Assembly: GCA_905236785.1 (NCBI GenBank)
Contig: CAJOQC010000059.1
Coordinates: 1-5,839, forward strand
DNA: 5,839 nucleotides
DNA from: an uncultured Selenomonadaceae bacterium
GTDB taxonomy: Bacteria; Bacillota; Negativicutes; Selenomonadales; Selenomonadaceae
Direction of reading: 5' to 3'
Positions 1 through 5,672 of this stretch are shown here, in pieces. The position numbers and the translations under genes are program-made. The notes under the pieces were generated by a model that had not been told where the DNA came from, searched no databases, and saw only the letters and a list, made by a program, of their open reading frames with translations. Positions within the stretch are counted from its first letter, which is position 1; each line of letters opens with the position of its first letter.

Positions 1-3
1 ATC

Positions 4-88
4 TTTAGGCAACCTCTAAAAACTCCATTTTTCGTCTGAACCCCTCCGCCCTGCGGGCTGACGGAGGGGTTTTTAGAGGTTACCTTTA
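4..88. repeat. MITE-like palindromic element R1
   Basis: The body at 8-84 has terminal inverted repeats. Position 7-26 (AGGCAACCTCTAAAAACTCC) matches the reverse complement of 66-85 at 18 of 20 positions. The centre is a GC hairpin: CCCCTCCG at 41-48 pairs with CGGAGGGG at 62-69, with GCCC/GGGC nested inside. The body is bounded by TTTA in direct orientation at 4-7 and 85-88, which looks like a 4-bp target-site duplication. The string GGGCTGACGGAGGGG at 55-69 recurs in R2 and, slightly altered, in R3 and R2b. No transposase is present, so any mobility would have to be supplied in trans. I do not recognise the family by name. Confidence 0.75.
8..84 (-). terminator. Possible trpB terminator formed by R1
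   Basis: Read on the minus strand, the trpB stop codon is followed after 17 nt by R1, whose arms can fold into a long stem with a GC-rich apical hairpin (41-69). A run of T lies in the distal arm and not immediately after the GC stem, so this is not a textbook intrinsic terminator. It is the only structure near the 3' end of the GGDEF-trpB transcript within the window. Confidence 0.35.
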
Positions 89-101
89 ATAAGTTGTTTT
101 A

Positions 102-1322
102 TTAAAAATCCATATAATTCTCCCCTGTGCCGTAGTGTTCGGTTACATAGTCCATGTCCTTGTCGCCACGGCCGCTGAGGTTTACGAGAATAGTGCCGGT
201 GCCCATTTCCTTGGCGCGTCGCATGGCAAGAGCGACAGCATGGGAGCTTTCAAGGGCGGGGATAATGCCCTCAAATCGGGAGAGCTTAAAAAACGCGCCT
301 ATGGCCTCTTCGTCGCTCACCGCCTCATATTTCACGCGGCCGCACTCGTGGAGGAAAGCGTGCTCCGGGCCGCTTGAAGGGTAATCAAGGCCGCTGGCCA
401 CGGAGTAGACCGGGGCAGGCTCGCCCTTTTCGTCCTTTAGCATAATGCTGTTAAAGCCGTGCATAATGCCCTCCGAGCCATAAGTTACGGAGGCGGCATG
501 ATCGCCCAACTTTTCCCCCCGCCCCAAAGGCTCTGCCCCCACTATTTCCACAGGGTCGTTCAAAAAGGCCTCAAACATACCGATGGCGTTGCTGCCGCCG
601 CCCACGCAGGCCGTCACCACGTCGGGCAAAAAGCCGGTCATCTCCATAAACTGTTCCCGCGCTTCAAGCCCCACCACCATCTGAAAATCCCGAACAATCC
701 TGGGGAAAGGGTGCGGCCCTACCGCTGAACCTATGCAATAAATCGTGTCCTCATAATTTGCCAAATAATCCTCAAAGGCCGCGTCCACCGCTTCTTTCAG
801 GGTTTTAAGCCCCGTTGAAACCGGCACAACCTCCGCGCCCAAAACTTTCATGCGCGTCACGTTGGGCGCTTGCTTTTTGATGTCAACCTCCCCCATGTAA
901 ATGGTGCAGGAGAGGCCGAAAAAGGCCGCCGCCGTGGCCAAGGCAACGCCGTGTTGCCCCGCGCCGGTTTCGGCTATTATGCGCTTTTTGCCCATAAACT
1001 TGGCCAAAAGCCCCTCCCCCATACAATGATTGAGCTTATGCGCGCCGGTGTGGTTTAAGTCCTCGCGCTTTAGGTAAATCTGGCAGTTGCCTATCTTCCG
1101 CGAGAGCCGCTCGCAGTGATAAACCGGGGTGGGGCGGCCTTGGAACTCACGGCGTATGCGCCGCAATTCGTTGATAAACTGCGAACTGCGGCAAATGGTG
1201 AGGTACGCCTCGTTGATTTCCTTAAAGGCCGGCACAAGCTGGGGCGGCAAATACGCCCCGCCAAATTTGCCGAAATAACCTTTCTCGTCCGGGTATTCCT
1301 TGAGGTAACGGGTAAAATCCAT
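102..1322 (-). CDS. trpB: Tryptophan synthase beta chain, stand-alone
   Basis: This PLP enzyme of 406 aa condenses indole with L-serine to give L-tryptophan in the cytoplasm. The PLP-lysine motif HTGAHKLNH is at residues 91-99 (K96). The catalytic glutamate is E118 in AETGAGQHG. The phosphate-binding loop GGGSN is at 241-245, the LDYP aspartate is D313, and LSGRGDKD is at 382-389. Length is normal for the TrpB1 type. The start was placed at 1322 because AGGAGA (1329-1334) sits 6 nt upstream; an in-frame ATG at 1343 has no such site and overlaps the preceding gene. It is the second gene of an operon with the GGDEF gene, 17 nt apart. No trpA or other trp gene is visible, and a repeat with terminator potential follows. 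Oddities are HTGAHKLNH where HTGAHKINN is usual, and [13 protein letters not shown] where SAGLDYPGVGPEH is usual. The enzyme family is certain. Whether it pairs with a distant TrpA or salvages free indole is not visible. Confidence 0.96.
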   Translation of the reverse strand: MDFTRYLKEYPDEKGYFGKFGGAYLPPQLVPAFKEINEAYLTICRSSQFINELRRIRREFQGRPTPVYHCERLSRKIGNCQIYLKREDLNHTGAHKLNHCMGEGLLAKFMGKKRIIAETGAGQHGVALATAAAFFGLSCTIYMGEVDIKKQAPNVTRMKVLGAEVVPVSTGLKTLKEAVDAAFEDYLANYEDTIYCIGSAVGPHPFPRIVRDFQMVVGLEAREQFMEMTGFLPDVVTACVGGGSNAIGMFEAFLNDPVEIVGAEPLGRGEKLGDHAASVTYGSEGIMHGFNSIMLKDEKGEPAPVYSVASGLDYPSSGPEHAFLHECGRVKYEAVSDEEAIGAFFKLSRFEGIIPALESSHAVALAMRRAKEMGTGTILVNLSGRGDKDMDYVTEHYGTGENYMDF

Positions 1323-1328
1323 AAACAG

Positions 1329-1334
1329 TCTCCT
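1329..1334 (-). promoter_or_regulatory. trpB ribosome binding site
   Basis: On the minus strand AGGAGA is followed by CTGTTT and then the ATG at 1322-1320, a 6-nt spacing. This strong site overlaps the tail of neither gene and decides the trpB start, 7 codons inside the longest reading frame. It lies in the 17-nt gap after the GGDEF stop codon. Confidence 0.85.
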
Positions 1335-1339
1335 TTTCT

Positions 1340-2806
1340 TCATTCCCGCCCGGCGTGCATGGCTTTTTTGTGTTCGTACATATTGTAGTCCGCGTCCTTA
1401 AACACGTCGGCGGGGCTTTGATGGCGGGTTTCGTCGTAGGCGGCGTAGCCCACCGCCGCCGAAATTTGCTCCCAAGGCTCCAAAGTGGGGTCTTTTCGCA
1501 TTTTTGCCAAAATGTCCTTTAGGTTTTGCGCCGCTTCCGCCGCCGCCTCCTCGTTTTTGCCCCGCAAAAGAACCAAAAACTCGTCGCCGCCGATACGGAA
1601 TATGTGCCGCGCCGGGAACGTCGCCCGCAATATCCTATACAGCCCCGAAATGTACAAATCCCCCTTTTCGTGGCCGTAATTGTCGTTTATCCGCTTTAGG
1701 TAGTTTAGATCCACCATCATCATGGAAAACACCGCGCCGCCGTTGCTCATCTCCCGGCTAAGCTCAATGAACTCTTGGGCGTAGGCGGCCTTGTTTTCCG
1801 CGCCGGTCAAAGCGTCCTTGTAGGCGATTTCCCCCATTTCCTCCACTTTGGTCTTTAAGTTCCACACCTCACGGTCGGCCATGATAAGTTCCTCGGCATA
1901 GGCCTTTATATCGTTGGTCATGGCCGAGAGCGCCCCGGCAAGCTCGCCTATTTCGTCCTTTGTTGCGATTTTCGGATCGTCAAAATAAATTTCTTCCAAA
2001 TTGCGGCTTTCGTGGCTGCGCTCGGCAAAGGTGGCGGCAGAATCGCGGATGCGCTTTAGCGGCACAACCACCCGCCTATGAAGCCACAAGGACATGACCC
2101 CCGTCAGCAACAACCCCAAGGTGATTGATGCAAAAATGCACATTCTCAAAAAGCGGTACGCGCCGGCGTGAATGTCATCAAGGCGCAAATCGGCGCACAA
2201 AACGGCGATGGGGTAGCCCTTGCTGTTAAAAATCGGCCGGACAGCGGTGTAAACGTCGCCATATTCGCTGTTGTTATAGAAAAAAGTCACATTCGGGTTG
2301 GTGTCCATGCGCTCAAGGTACTTTTTGGCAATTTCGGCGGGGTAATCGTTCCCGGCGGATTCGCCCACGTTGGCGTACCACTCGCGCCCCTCAAGATACC
2401 CCCGCTCCGTACAGGCAAAAAGCACATTTATCACGTTGTCCGGCGGCTCTGCGTGCATGGGGCGCAAAATGTAGAGATATTCTATTTTGTGGGTTTCTTT
2501 TATATCGTCGGCCAATTTTTGCAGCATAATGTACTTGACGGATTTTCGCTTGTCGTCAATGCACCGCGCCAAATCCTCGCCGTCAATGCTGTTGGACATA
2601 AAGTCCAGCACGTCGGCGGCATAGTGTTGGTAACGTTGCATCATATCCTGCTCGTAGATAATAAAGCTCATAGCTCCCAGGCACACCACAAAAACTATCG
2701 CCGACAAAAAGCAAAACAGAGTCAAGGTATGGGAAAGAGGGGTGGTCACAGTGGCTTTTTTGGCCTTTACCACGTCTGCCTTTTGGTCAAGATTACTATC
2801 GGTCAT
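1340..2806 (-). CDS. Membrane sensor diguanylate cyclase (Cache-like, HAMP, GGDEF)
   Basis: This 488-aa protein is predicted to make cyclic di-GMP from two GTP in response to an extracytoplasmic signal. It has a short cytoplasmic N-terminus, a membrane helix at about 27-51, an extracytoplasmic domain at about 52-218, a second helix at about 221-243, a HAMP-like linker at about 244-310, a short helical linker, and a GGDEF domain from about 329 to the end. The sensor ends in [11 protein letters not shown], typical of Cache-type domains; that assignment is by general look only. In the GGDEF domain, DALTG (331-335), D366, N374-D375, GH (378-379) and an intact GGDEF signature (406-410) are present, so catalysis is expected. 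The inhibitory RxxD site normally ending five residues before GGDEF is absent; FPAR stands there (397-400). The start ATG follows AAAGAGA (2813-2819), a modest Shine-Dalgarno sequence. It is the promoter-proximal gene of an operon with trpB. Confidence 0.9.
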   Translation of the reverse strand: MTDSNLDQKADVVKAKKATVTTPLSHTLTLFCFLSAIVFVVCLGAMSFIIYEQDMMQRYQHYAADVLDFMSNSIDGEDLARCIDDKRKSVKYIMLQKLADDIKETHKIEYLYILRPMHAEPPDNVINVLFACTERGYLEGREWYANVGESAGNDYPAEIAKKYLERMDTNPNVTFFYNNSEYGDVYTAVRPIFNSKGYPIAVLCADLRLDDIHAGAYRFLRMCIFASITLGLLLTGVMSLWLHRRVVVPLKRIRDSAATFAERSHESRNLEEIYFDDPKIATKDEIGELAGALSAMTNDIKAYAEELIMADREVWNLKTKVEEMGEIAYKDALTGAENKAAYAQEFIELSREMSNGGAVFSMMMVDLNYLKRINDNYGHEKGDLYISGLYRILRATFPARHIFRIGGDEFLVLLRGKNEEAAAEAAQNLKDILAKMRKDPTLEPWEQISAAVGYAAYDETRHQSPADVFKDADYNMYEHKKAMHAGRE

Positions 2807-2851
2807 AGGTTGTCTCTTTCGGTTTGAAAGTCATAATCCAAGTCAGTTTAC

Positions 2852-2880
2852 ATTATAACACTATGAAAAGATAAATTCAA
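2852..2880 (-). promoter_or_regulatory. Sigma-70-type promoter of the GGDEF-trpB operon
   Basis: On the minus strand, TTGAAT (2875-2880) and a perfect TATAAT (2852-2857) are separated by exactly 17 nt. Transcription should start near 2845, giving a leader of about 40 nt. This leaves no room for a riboswitch or T-box ahead of the GGDEF gene. The -35 box lies about 27 nt from the edge of repeat R2. Confidence 0.8.
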
Positions 2881-2906
2881 ATTTTATGTTGCAAAAAGAA
2901 AAAAAC

Positions 2907-3029
2907 TTTAGGGCATCTCTAAAAACTCGCTTTATACCTCCTCCGATATGAGGTTTGTTTTAAGCCTCCCCTGAAAGGGGAGGTGGCAGCCCGCAGGGCT
3001 GACGGAGGGGTTTTTAGAAGTTGCCTTTA
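2907..3029. repeat. MITE-like palindromic element R2
   Basis: The body at 2911-3025 starts GGGCATCTCTAAAAAC and ends GTTTTTAGAAGTTGCC, imperfect terminal inverted repeats like those of R1. TTTA stands in direct orientation on both sides (2907-2910 and 3026-3029). Inside are two hairpins: CCTCCCC/GGGGAGG (2965-2971 with 2977-2983) and AGCCC/GGGCT (2988-2992 with 2996-3000). The 30 nt at 2958-2987 are identical, in inverted orientation, to 5566-5595 in R4. The segment ending in GGGCTGACGGAGGGG is shared with R1. It lies between the divergent promoters of the GGDEF operon and the zinc-ribbon gene. Confidence 0.75.
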
Positions 3030-3136
3030 TACCTCCTCCCGTCGGCTACGCCGACACCCTCCTCTAAGAGGAGGGCTTTTTTAGCCTCCCTCTTTGAAGA
3101 GGGCGGCAACCGGCGGCAGGGCTGACGAAGTTTTTC
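3026..3136. repeat. Second repeat module R2b, abutting R2
   Basis: This module starts TTTATACCTCCTCCCG directly at the end of R2. The 58 nt at 3026-3083 match the reverse complement of 5591-5648 in R4 with two mismatches, both in hairpin loops. Hairpins are GTCGGC/GCCGAC (3041-3046 with 3050-3055), CCCTCCTC/GAGGAGGG (3057-3064 with 3068-3075) and CCCTCT/AGAGGG (about 3088-3103). It ends with a degraded GCAGGGCTGACGAAGTTTTT related to the right end of R1 and R2, without a clear right terminal repeat. It ends about 20 nt before the -35 box of the zinc-ribbon gene. Confidence 0.7.
3057..3082 (+). terminator. Terminator-like hairpin with T6 inside R2b
   Basis: An 8-bp GC-rich stem with a 3-nt loop is followed after one base by TTTTTT (3077-3082), the form of an intrinsic terminator on the plus strand. 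No plus-strand gene lies upstream, so it could only block stray transcription heading toward the zinc-ribbon gene. The same unit is in R4 in the opposite orientation, pointing against the carbonic anhydrase operon. It may simply be part of the repeat. Confidence 0.35.
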
Positions 3137-3153
3137 CGTAAGCCCCTTATATG

Positions 3154-3182
3154 TTGGAAACTGCGGCATACTGTGCTATAAT
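3154..3182 (+). promoter_or_regulatory. Sigma-70-type promoter of the zinc-ribbon gene
   Basis: TTGGAA (3154-3159) and TATAAT (3177-3182) are 17 nt apart. TG one base before the -10 box makes it an extended -10 as well. Transcription should start near 3189, giving a leader of about 30 nt that carries AAGGTG (3211-3216), 4 nt before the ATG at 3221. Confidence 0.8.
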
Positions 3183-3220
3183 ACGCCTTAAGGAAACACA
3201 GAAAGGGATTAAGGTGAATT

Positions 3221-3511
3221 ATGCTTACTTGCGCCAAGTGCCACAAAAAAATCGACGAAAAAGACGCCCTCAAACGCAAAAACGAACAGGGGGCGCAGGA
3301 AATAATCTGCCAAGAATGTTTTAAGGCGGCCACCGGCGTTGACTTTGCCACCTTCGCCTACCGACGGGAAGTGGCAAAACAAACTTTCTTCGCCGTTATA
3401 TTCTGCCTTGCCGCCACAATCTACGCCTTTGTCGAAAAAGGCCCTCTCTACGGCGCGGCCGGGCTTTTGCTCACCGCTCTAATCTGGTACTTCTCCGCCA
3501 AAATCCGCTGA
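3221..3511 (+). CDS. Small membrane protein with N-terminal zinc ribbon, unknown function
   Basis: The product is 96 aa. The N-terminus has CAKC (C4, C7) and CQEC (C30, C33), a four-cysteine zinc-ribbon pattern with a charged 22-residue insert. A linker at about 34-53 (VDFATFAYRREVAKQ) follows. Two hydrophobic segments at about 54-71 and 75-91 are joined by the short turn EKGP, suggesting a helical hairpin in the membrane with both ends cytoplasmic. I do not recognise the family. It is real because it has a near-consensus promoter (3154-3182), a ribosome site AAGGTG 4 nt before the ATG, and a coherent domain layout. It appears to be a single-gene transcript with repeats on both sides, between the divergent GGDEF and HD-GYP operons. 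The ribbon may bind zinc, a partner protein or nucleic acid; nothing here decides which. Confidence 0.85.
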   Translation: MLTCAKCHKKIDEKDALKRKNEQGAQEIICQECFKAATGVDFATFAYRREVAKQTFFAVIFCLAATIYAFVEKGPLYGAAGLLLTALIWYFSAKIR

Positions 3512-3548
3512 TATATTCGGTTGAGGCTGTCTGCAAATACGCGAGCGA

Positions 3549-3616
3549 CCCCTCTCTCTGCGCTTCTTTAGCCTCCCCAAGAGTGAAGGCTAAAGAAGCG
3601 CAGGGCTGACGGAGGG
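3549..3616. repeat. Repeat relic R3 with perfect 17-bp stem
   Basis: The arms at 3558-3574 and 3587-3603 are perfectly complementary over 17 bp, with a 12-nt loop. Flanking CCCCTC (3549-3554) and GCAGGGCTGACGGAGGG (3600-3616) tie it to R1 and R2, but no terminal CTAAAAAC repeat is present. The loop side keeps AGCCTCCCC, as in R2. TACCTCCTCC at 3647-3656 is another fragment of the family, so the relic may extend to there. It lies 38 nt after the zinc-ribbon gene and could act as a terminator or RNA stabiliser, although no T run follows the stem. Confidence 0.65.
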
Positions 3617-3679
3617 ATTTCGTGCCTGCCGGCAATAACTTTTGCGTACCTCCTCCGGGGCAAATTGCAACGGATAATA

Positions 3680-3708
3680 TTTACTTTGCCCGCCGATTAT
3701 GATAAAAT
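3680..3708 (+). promoter_or_regulatory. Candidate promoter of the HD-GYP / carbonic anhydrase operon
   Basis: TTTACT (3680-3685) and TAAAAT (3703-3708) are 17 nt apart, with TG one base before the -10 box. A second candidate follows: TTGTAA (3719-3724), 16 nt, TATACA (3741-3746). Either one puts the transcript start downstream of the ATG at 3699, which supports the start codon at 3771. Confidence 0.55.
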
Positions 3709-3770
3709 CCATTCATAATTGTAAGTTTTTTCATACCATTTATACACCTTTTGGGGAGAATAAGAAGAAA

Positions 3771-4991
3771 ATGAAACTATACCTAAACGATATGCTTTAC
3801 GCCATAAGCTACGCCCTTGACAACGTGGAGCGGGAATATCGCCATGTGGAGCTTTTCCACGCCGACCGCGTTGCCTACATCGCTGTGCAAATGGGGCGCA
3901 TGGCGGGGCTAAAAACCGACGAATTGTTGGATTTGGCGGCGGCGGCGGTTATGCACGACAACGCCTTCACCGAATACATCAACTATCTTGACAAATTGCC
4001 CAGCATGATGGCGGAAAACCTGACGCCGCAGGAACTGGCGGCGGCCAAACGCCCCCATTGCGAAATGGGCGAAAGAAACGCCCAATATCTGCCCTGCTAC
4101 TCCCGCATCAAAAACGCCATACTCTACCACCACGAAAACGCCGACGGCAGCGGCGCGTTCGGCAAAATGGAGAGCCAGACCCCATTTTACGCCCGCTTAA
4201 TCCACTTCAGCGACGAGCTTGACAATACCTTTAGCCTTGACAACGTGGACGACAAGCAGTACGGCGCAATATTAAAATATCTTGAAGAAAACAACGGCAA
4301 AATTTTCGGCGACGATATGGTGCGCCTCTTTAAGGCCGCCTTCCCCTCGCCCACCGGGGCGCTCTTTAACGCGCCGCGCATCCGTCAGCTCTTGCAGTGC
4401 GATCTCCCTCACGTTTTGGGGGAATACAGCGACGACGACGTGGAGGGATTAGGCACGGTCATCGCCCACATCATCGACCACAAGTCCCATTTCACCTGCA
4501 CCCACTCTTTGGGCATCGCCAAAACGGCAGGCACTCTTGCCGGCTATTTGGGCTACGACCGCGAAAAGGCCACGAGGCTTTATTTGGCCGGTTCTTTGCA
4601 CGACGTGGGCAAGCTCACCATACCCAGCGAGATTTTGGAAAAACCCGACCGCCTCACAAAGTTGGAGTTTGACGTTATGAAAACCCACGCCATCGCCTCA
4701 TGGAACATTCTGCGGACAATCGACGGCATGGACGACGTGGTGGAGTGGGCATGCTTTCACCACGAAAAACTTAACGGCAGCGGCTACCCCTTCGGCAAAA
4801 CCGCCAAGGAACTGTCGCCCCAGTCACGGATTATCGCCTGCGCGGACATCTACCAAGCCTTGACGGAAGACCGCCCCTACAAAGAGGGCATCCCCCACAA
4901 AGAAGCCATAAGAACCATGATGGGCATGGTGAAGGACGGCTTAATCGACGCACAAATAGTAATAGCTCTCGACGCGTGTTTTGGGAGGTAA
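3771..4991 (+). CDS. Tandem HD / HD-GYP domain protein, predicted c-di-GMP phosphodiesterase
   Basis: This 406-aa soluble protein has no signal peptide or membrane segment. The C-terminal half is a standard HD-GYP domain: H245, HDVGK (277-281), H306, H330-H331, GSGYP (336-340), D358 in CADIYQA. HD-GYP enzymes hydrolyse c-di-GMP through a metal centre. The N-terminal half is a second HD domain with its own ligand series: H30, H62-D63, H96, H120-H121, D148. There HDxGK has become HDNA and GSGYP has become GSGAF (126-130), so the metals may be kept while the substrate loop is altered. The start is placed at 3771; the frame is open to an ATG at 3699, but that lies within or upstream of the likely promoters. 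GGGGAG (3753-3758) is 12 nt upstream, longer than usual, so the start is fairly but not fully certain. It is the first gene of an operon with the gamma-carbonic anhydrase. Confidence 0.88.
   Translation: MKLYLNDMLYAISYALDNVEREYRHVELFHADRVAYIAVQMGRMAGLKTDELLDLAAAAVMHDNAFTEYINYLDKLPSMMAENLTPQELAAAKRPHCEMGERNAQYLPCYSRIKNAILYHHENADGSGAFGKMESQTPFYARLIHFSDELDNTFSLDNVDDKQYGAILKYLEENNGKIFGDDMVRLFKAAFPSPTGALFNAPRIRQLLQCDLPHVLGEYSDDDVEGLGTVIAHIIDHKSHFTCTHSLGIAKTAGTLAGYLGYDREKATRLYLAGSLHDVGKLTIPSEILEKPDRLTKLEFDVMKTHAIASWNILRTIDGMDDVVEWACFHHEKLNGSGYPFGKTAKELSPQSRIIACADIYQALTEDRPYKEGIPHKEAIRTMMGMVKDGLIDAQIVIALDACFGR
4983..4989 (+). promoter_or_regulatory. Carbonic anhydrase ribosome binding site inside the HD-GYP stop region
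   Basis: GGGAGGT spans the last two sense codons (Gly-Arg) and the first base of the TAA stop of the HD-GYP gene, 4 nt before the ATG at 4994. It fixes that start over the in-frame ATG at 4976 and suggests translational coupling of the two genes. Confidence 0.88.
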
Positions 4992-4993
4992 AA

Positions 4994-5521
4994 ATGGGCT
5001 ACATATACAATTTGGACGGAATGGAGCCTACCATAGAAAAAGGCGTTTTCGTCGCCCCCACGGCAACAATAATCGGCGAAGTTACCCTTGGCGAAGGCTC
5101 CAATATTTGGTTCGGCACGGTGTTGCGCGGCGATTTGCAACCCATACGCCTTGGCCGTTACGTTAATGTGCAGGATAACAGCACAATTCACGTTATGGGC
5201 GATGTACCCACGGAAATAGGCGACTTTGTTACAATCGGTCATAACTCGCTGATACACTGCCGCAAAATCGGCAACAACTGCCTTATCGGCATGGGTTCGA
5301 TAATCCTTGGGTACTCCGAAATCGGCGAAAATTGCATTATCGGCGCAGGCACTCTCATCACCCAACACAAAAAAATCCCCCCCAACTCCTTGGTCTACGG
5401 AAACCCCGCCAAAATTATCCGCTCCCTCCGCGACGACGAGCTTGAAGCTATCCACGGCTCCGCCATGCACTACAACGAAGTCGCCCAAATGTACAAAAAC
5501 TCTGAGTTGATTGGTAAGTAA
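4994..5521 (+). CDS. Gamma-class carbonic anhydrase family protein (left-handed beta-helix)
   Basis: The protein is 175 aa with hexapeptide repeats from about residue 12 to 125 (IGEVTLGEGSNIW and so on) and a C-terminal helix, the normal length and fold for the YrdA/CamH group. The three metal histidines are H66 (STIH), H83 and H88 (IGHNSLIH). R45, D47, Q60 and D61 match Arg59, Asp61, Gln75 and Asp76 of the archaeal Cam enzyme. L48 stands at the position of Cam's Glu62, as is common in CamH-type members, so carbonate dehydratase activity is plausible but not assured. The NSLVYGNPAK motif (131-140) is typical of the family. These proteins form trimers with metal sites at subunit interfaces. 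The gene starts 2 nt after the HD-GYP stop, so the two are almost certainly co-transcribed. Repeat R4 begins 13 nt after its stop. Family certain; physiological substrate uncertain. Confidence 0.93.
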   Translation: MGYIYNLDGMEPTIEKGVFVAPTATIIGEVTLGEGSNIWFGTVLRGDLQPIRLGRYVNVQDNSTIHVMGDVPTEIGDFVTIGHNSLIHCRKIGNNCLIGMGSIILGYSEIGENCIIGAGTLITQHKKIPPNSLVYGNPAKIIRSLRDDELEAIHGSAMHYNEVAQMYKNSELIGK

Positions 5522-5534
5522 ATTTTTTTGTTAC

Positions 5535-5672
5535 AGTTACTTCTAAACCCCCTCCGGCGCTTCGCGCCACCTCCCCTTTCAGGGGAGGCTTAAAAAAGCC
5601 CTCCTCATAGAGGAGGGTGTCGGCGAAGCCGACGGGAGGAGGTATAAAAAGGGTTTTTAGAAATGCCCTTTA
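5535..5672. repeat. MITE-like palindromic element R4, inverted relative to R2/R2b
   Basis: The right end GTTTTTAGAAATGCCC (5653-5668) is the reverse complement of the R2 left end with small changes; the left end (AGTTACTTCTAAAC from 5535) is a shorter, diverged version. Inside are GGCGC/GCGCC (5556-5568 region), CCTCCCC/GGGGAGG, CCCTCCTC/GAGGAGGG and GTCGGC/GCCGAC hairpins. 5566-5595 is identical, inverted, to 2958-2987 in R2, and 5591-5648 matches 3026-3083 in R2b with two mismatches. R4 thus holds in one element the parts split between R2 and R2b. TTTA follows the right end at 5669-5672, but the left flank (TTAC) does not match it. Confidence 0.75.

Noticed and set aside
1323..1343. Upstream trpB start at 1343, overlapping the GGDEF stop as ATGA
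   Set aside because: An ATGA overlap is tempting, but the AGGAGA at 1329-1334 lies downstream of it and is ideally spaced for the ATG at 1322, and TrpB proteins do not need the extra MKKRRLF.
2168..2827. Plus-strand open frame of 219 codons opposite the GGDEF gene
   Set aside because: It is antisense to a gene with clear GGDEF, HAMP and membrane features, shows no recognisable domain, and has low-complexity Val/Gly/His content typical of a shadow frame.
2807..2850. c-di-GMP riboswitch or T-box ahead of the GGDEF-trpB operon
   Set aside because: The leader predicted from the promoter is only about 40 nt, too short for either, and shows no matching structure.
2907..3136. CRISPR array
   Set aside because: The repeats are palindromic modules of varied length without regular spacers or cas genes.
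3064..3351. Minus-strand open frame running from the zinc-ribbon gene into repeat R2b
   Set aside because: Its end is made of repeat hairpins and its start is antisense to the zinc ribbon; no coding signature.
3699..3770. Upstream HD-GYP start at 3699
   Set aside because: It overlaps the -10 region of a good promoter candidate and precedes a second one; the extra 24 residues look non-coding.
4877..5488. Minus-strand open frame of 203 codons opposite the carbonic anhydrase gene
   Set aside because: It runs antisense to conserved hexapeptide repeats with intact metal histidines and has no promoter or ribosome site I can see.
2958..5648. Composite transposon bounded by R2/R2b and R4
   Set aside because: No transposase or integrase lies inside and the end units are short non-autonomous elements; kept only as a possible inversion substrate.
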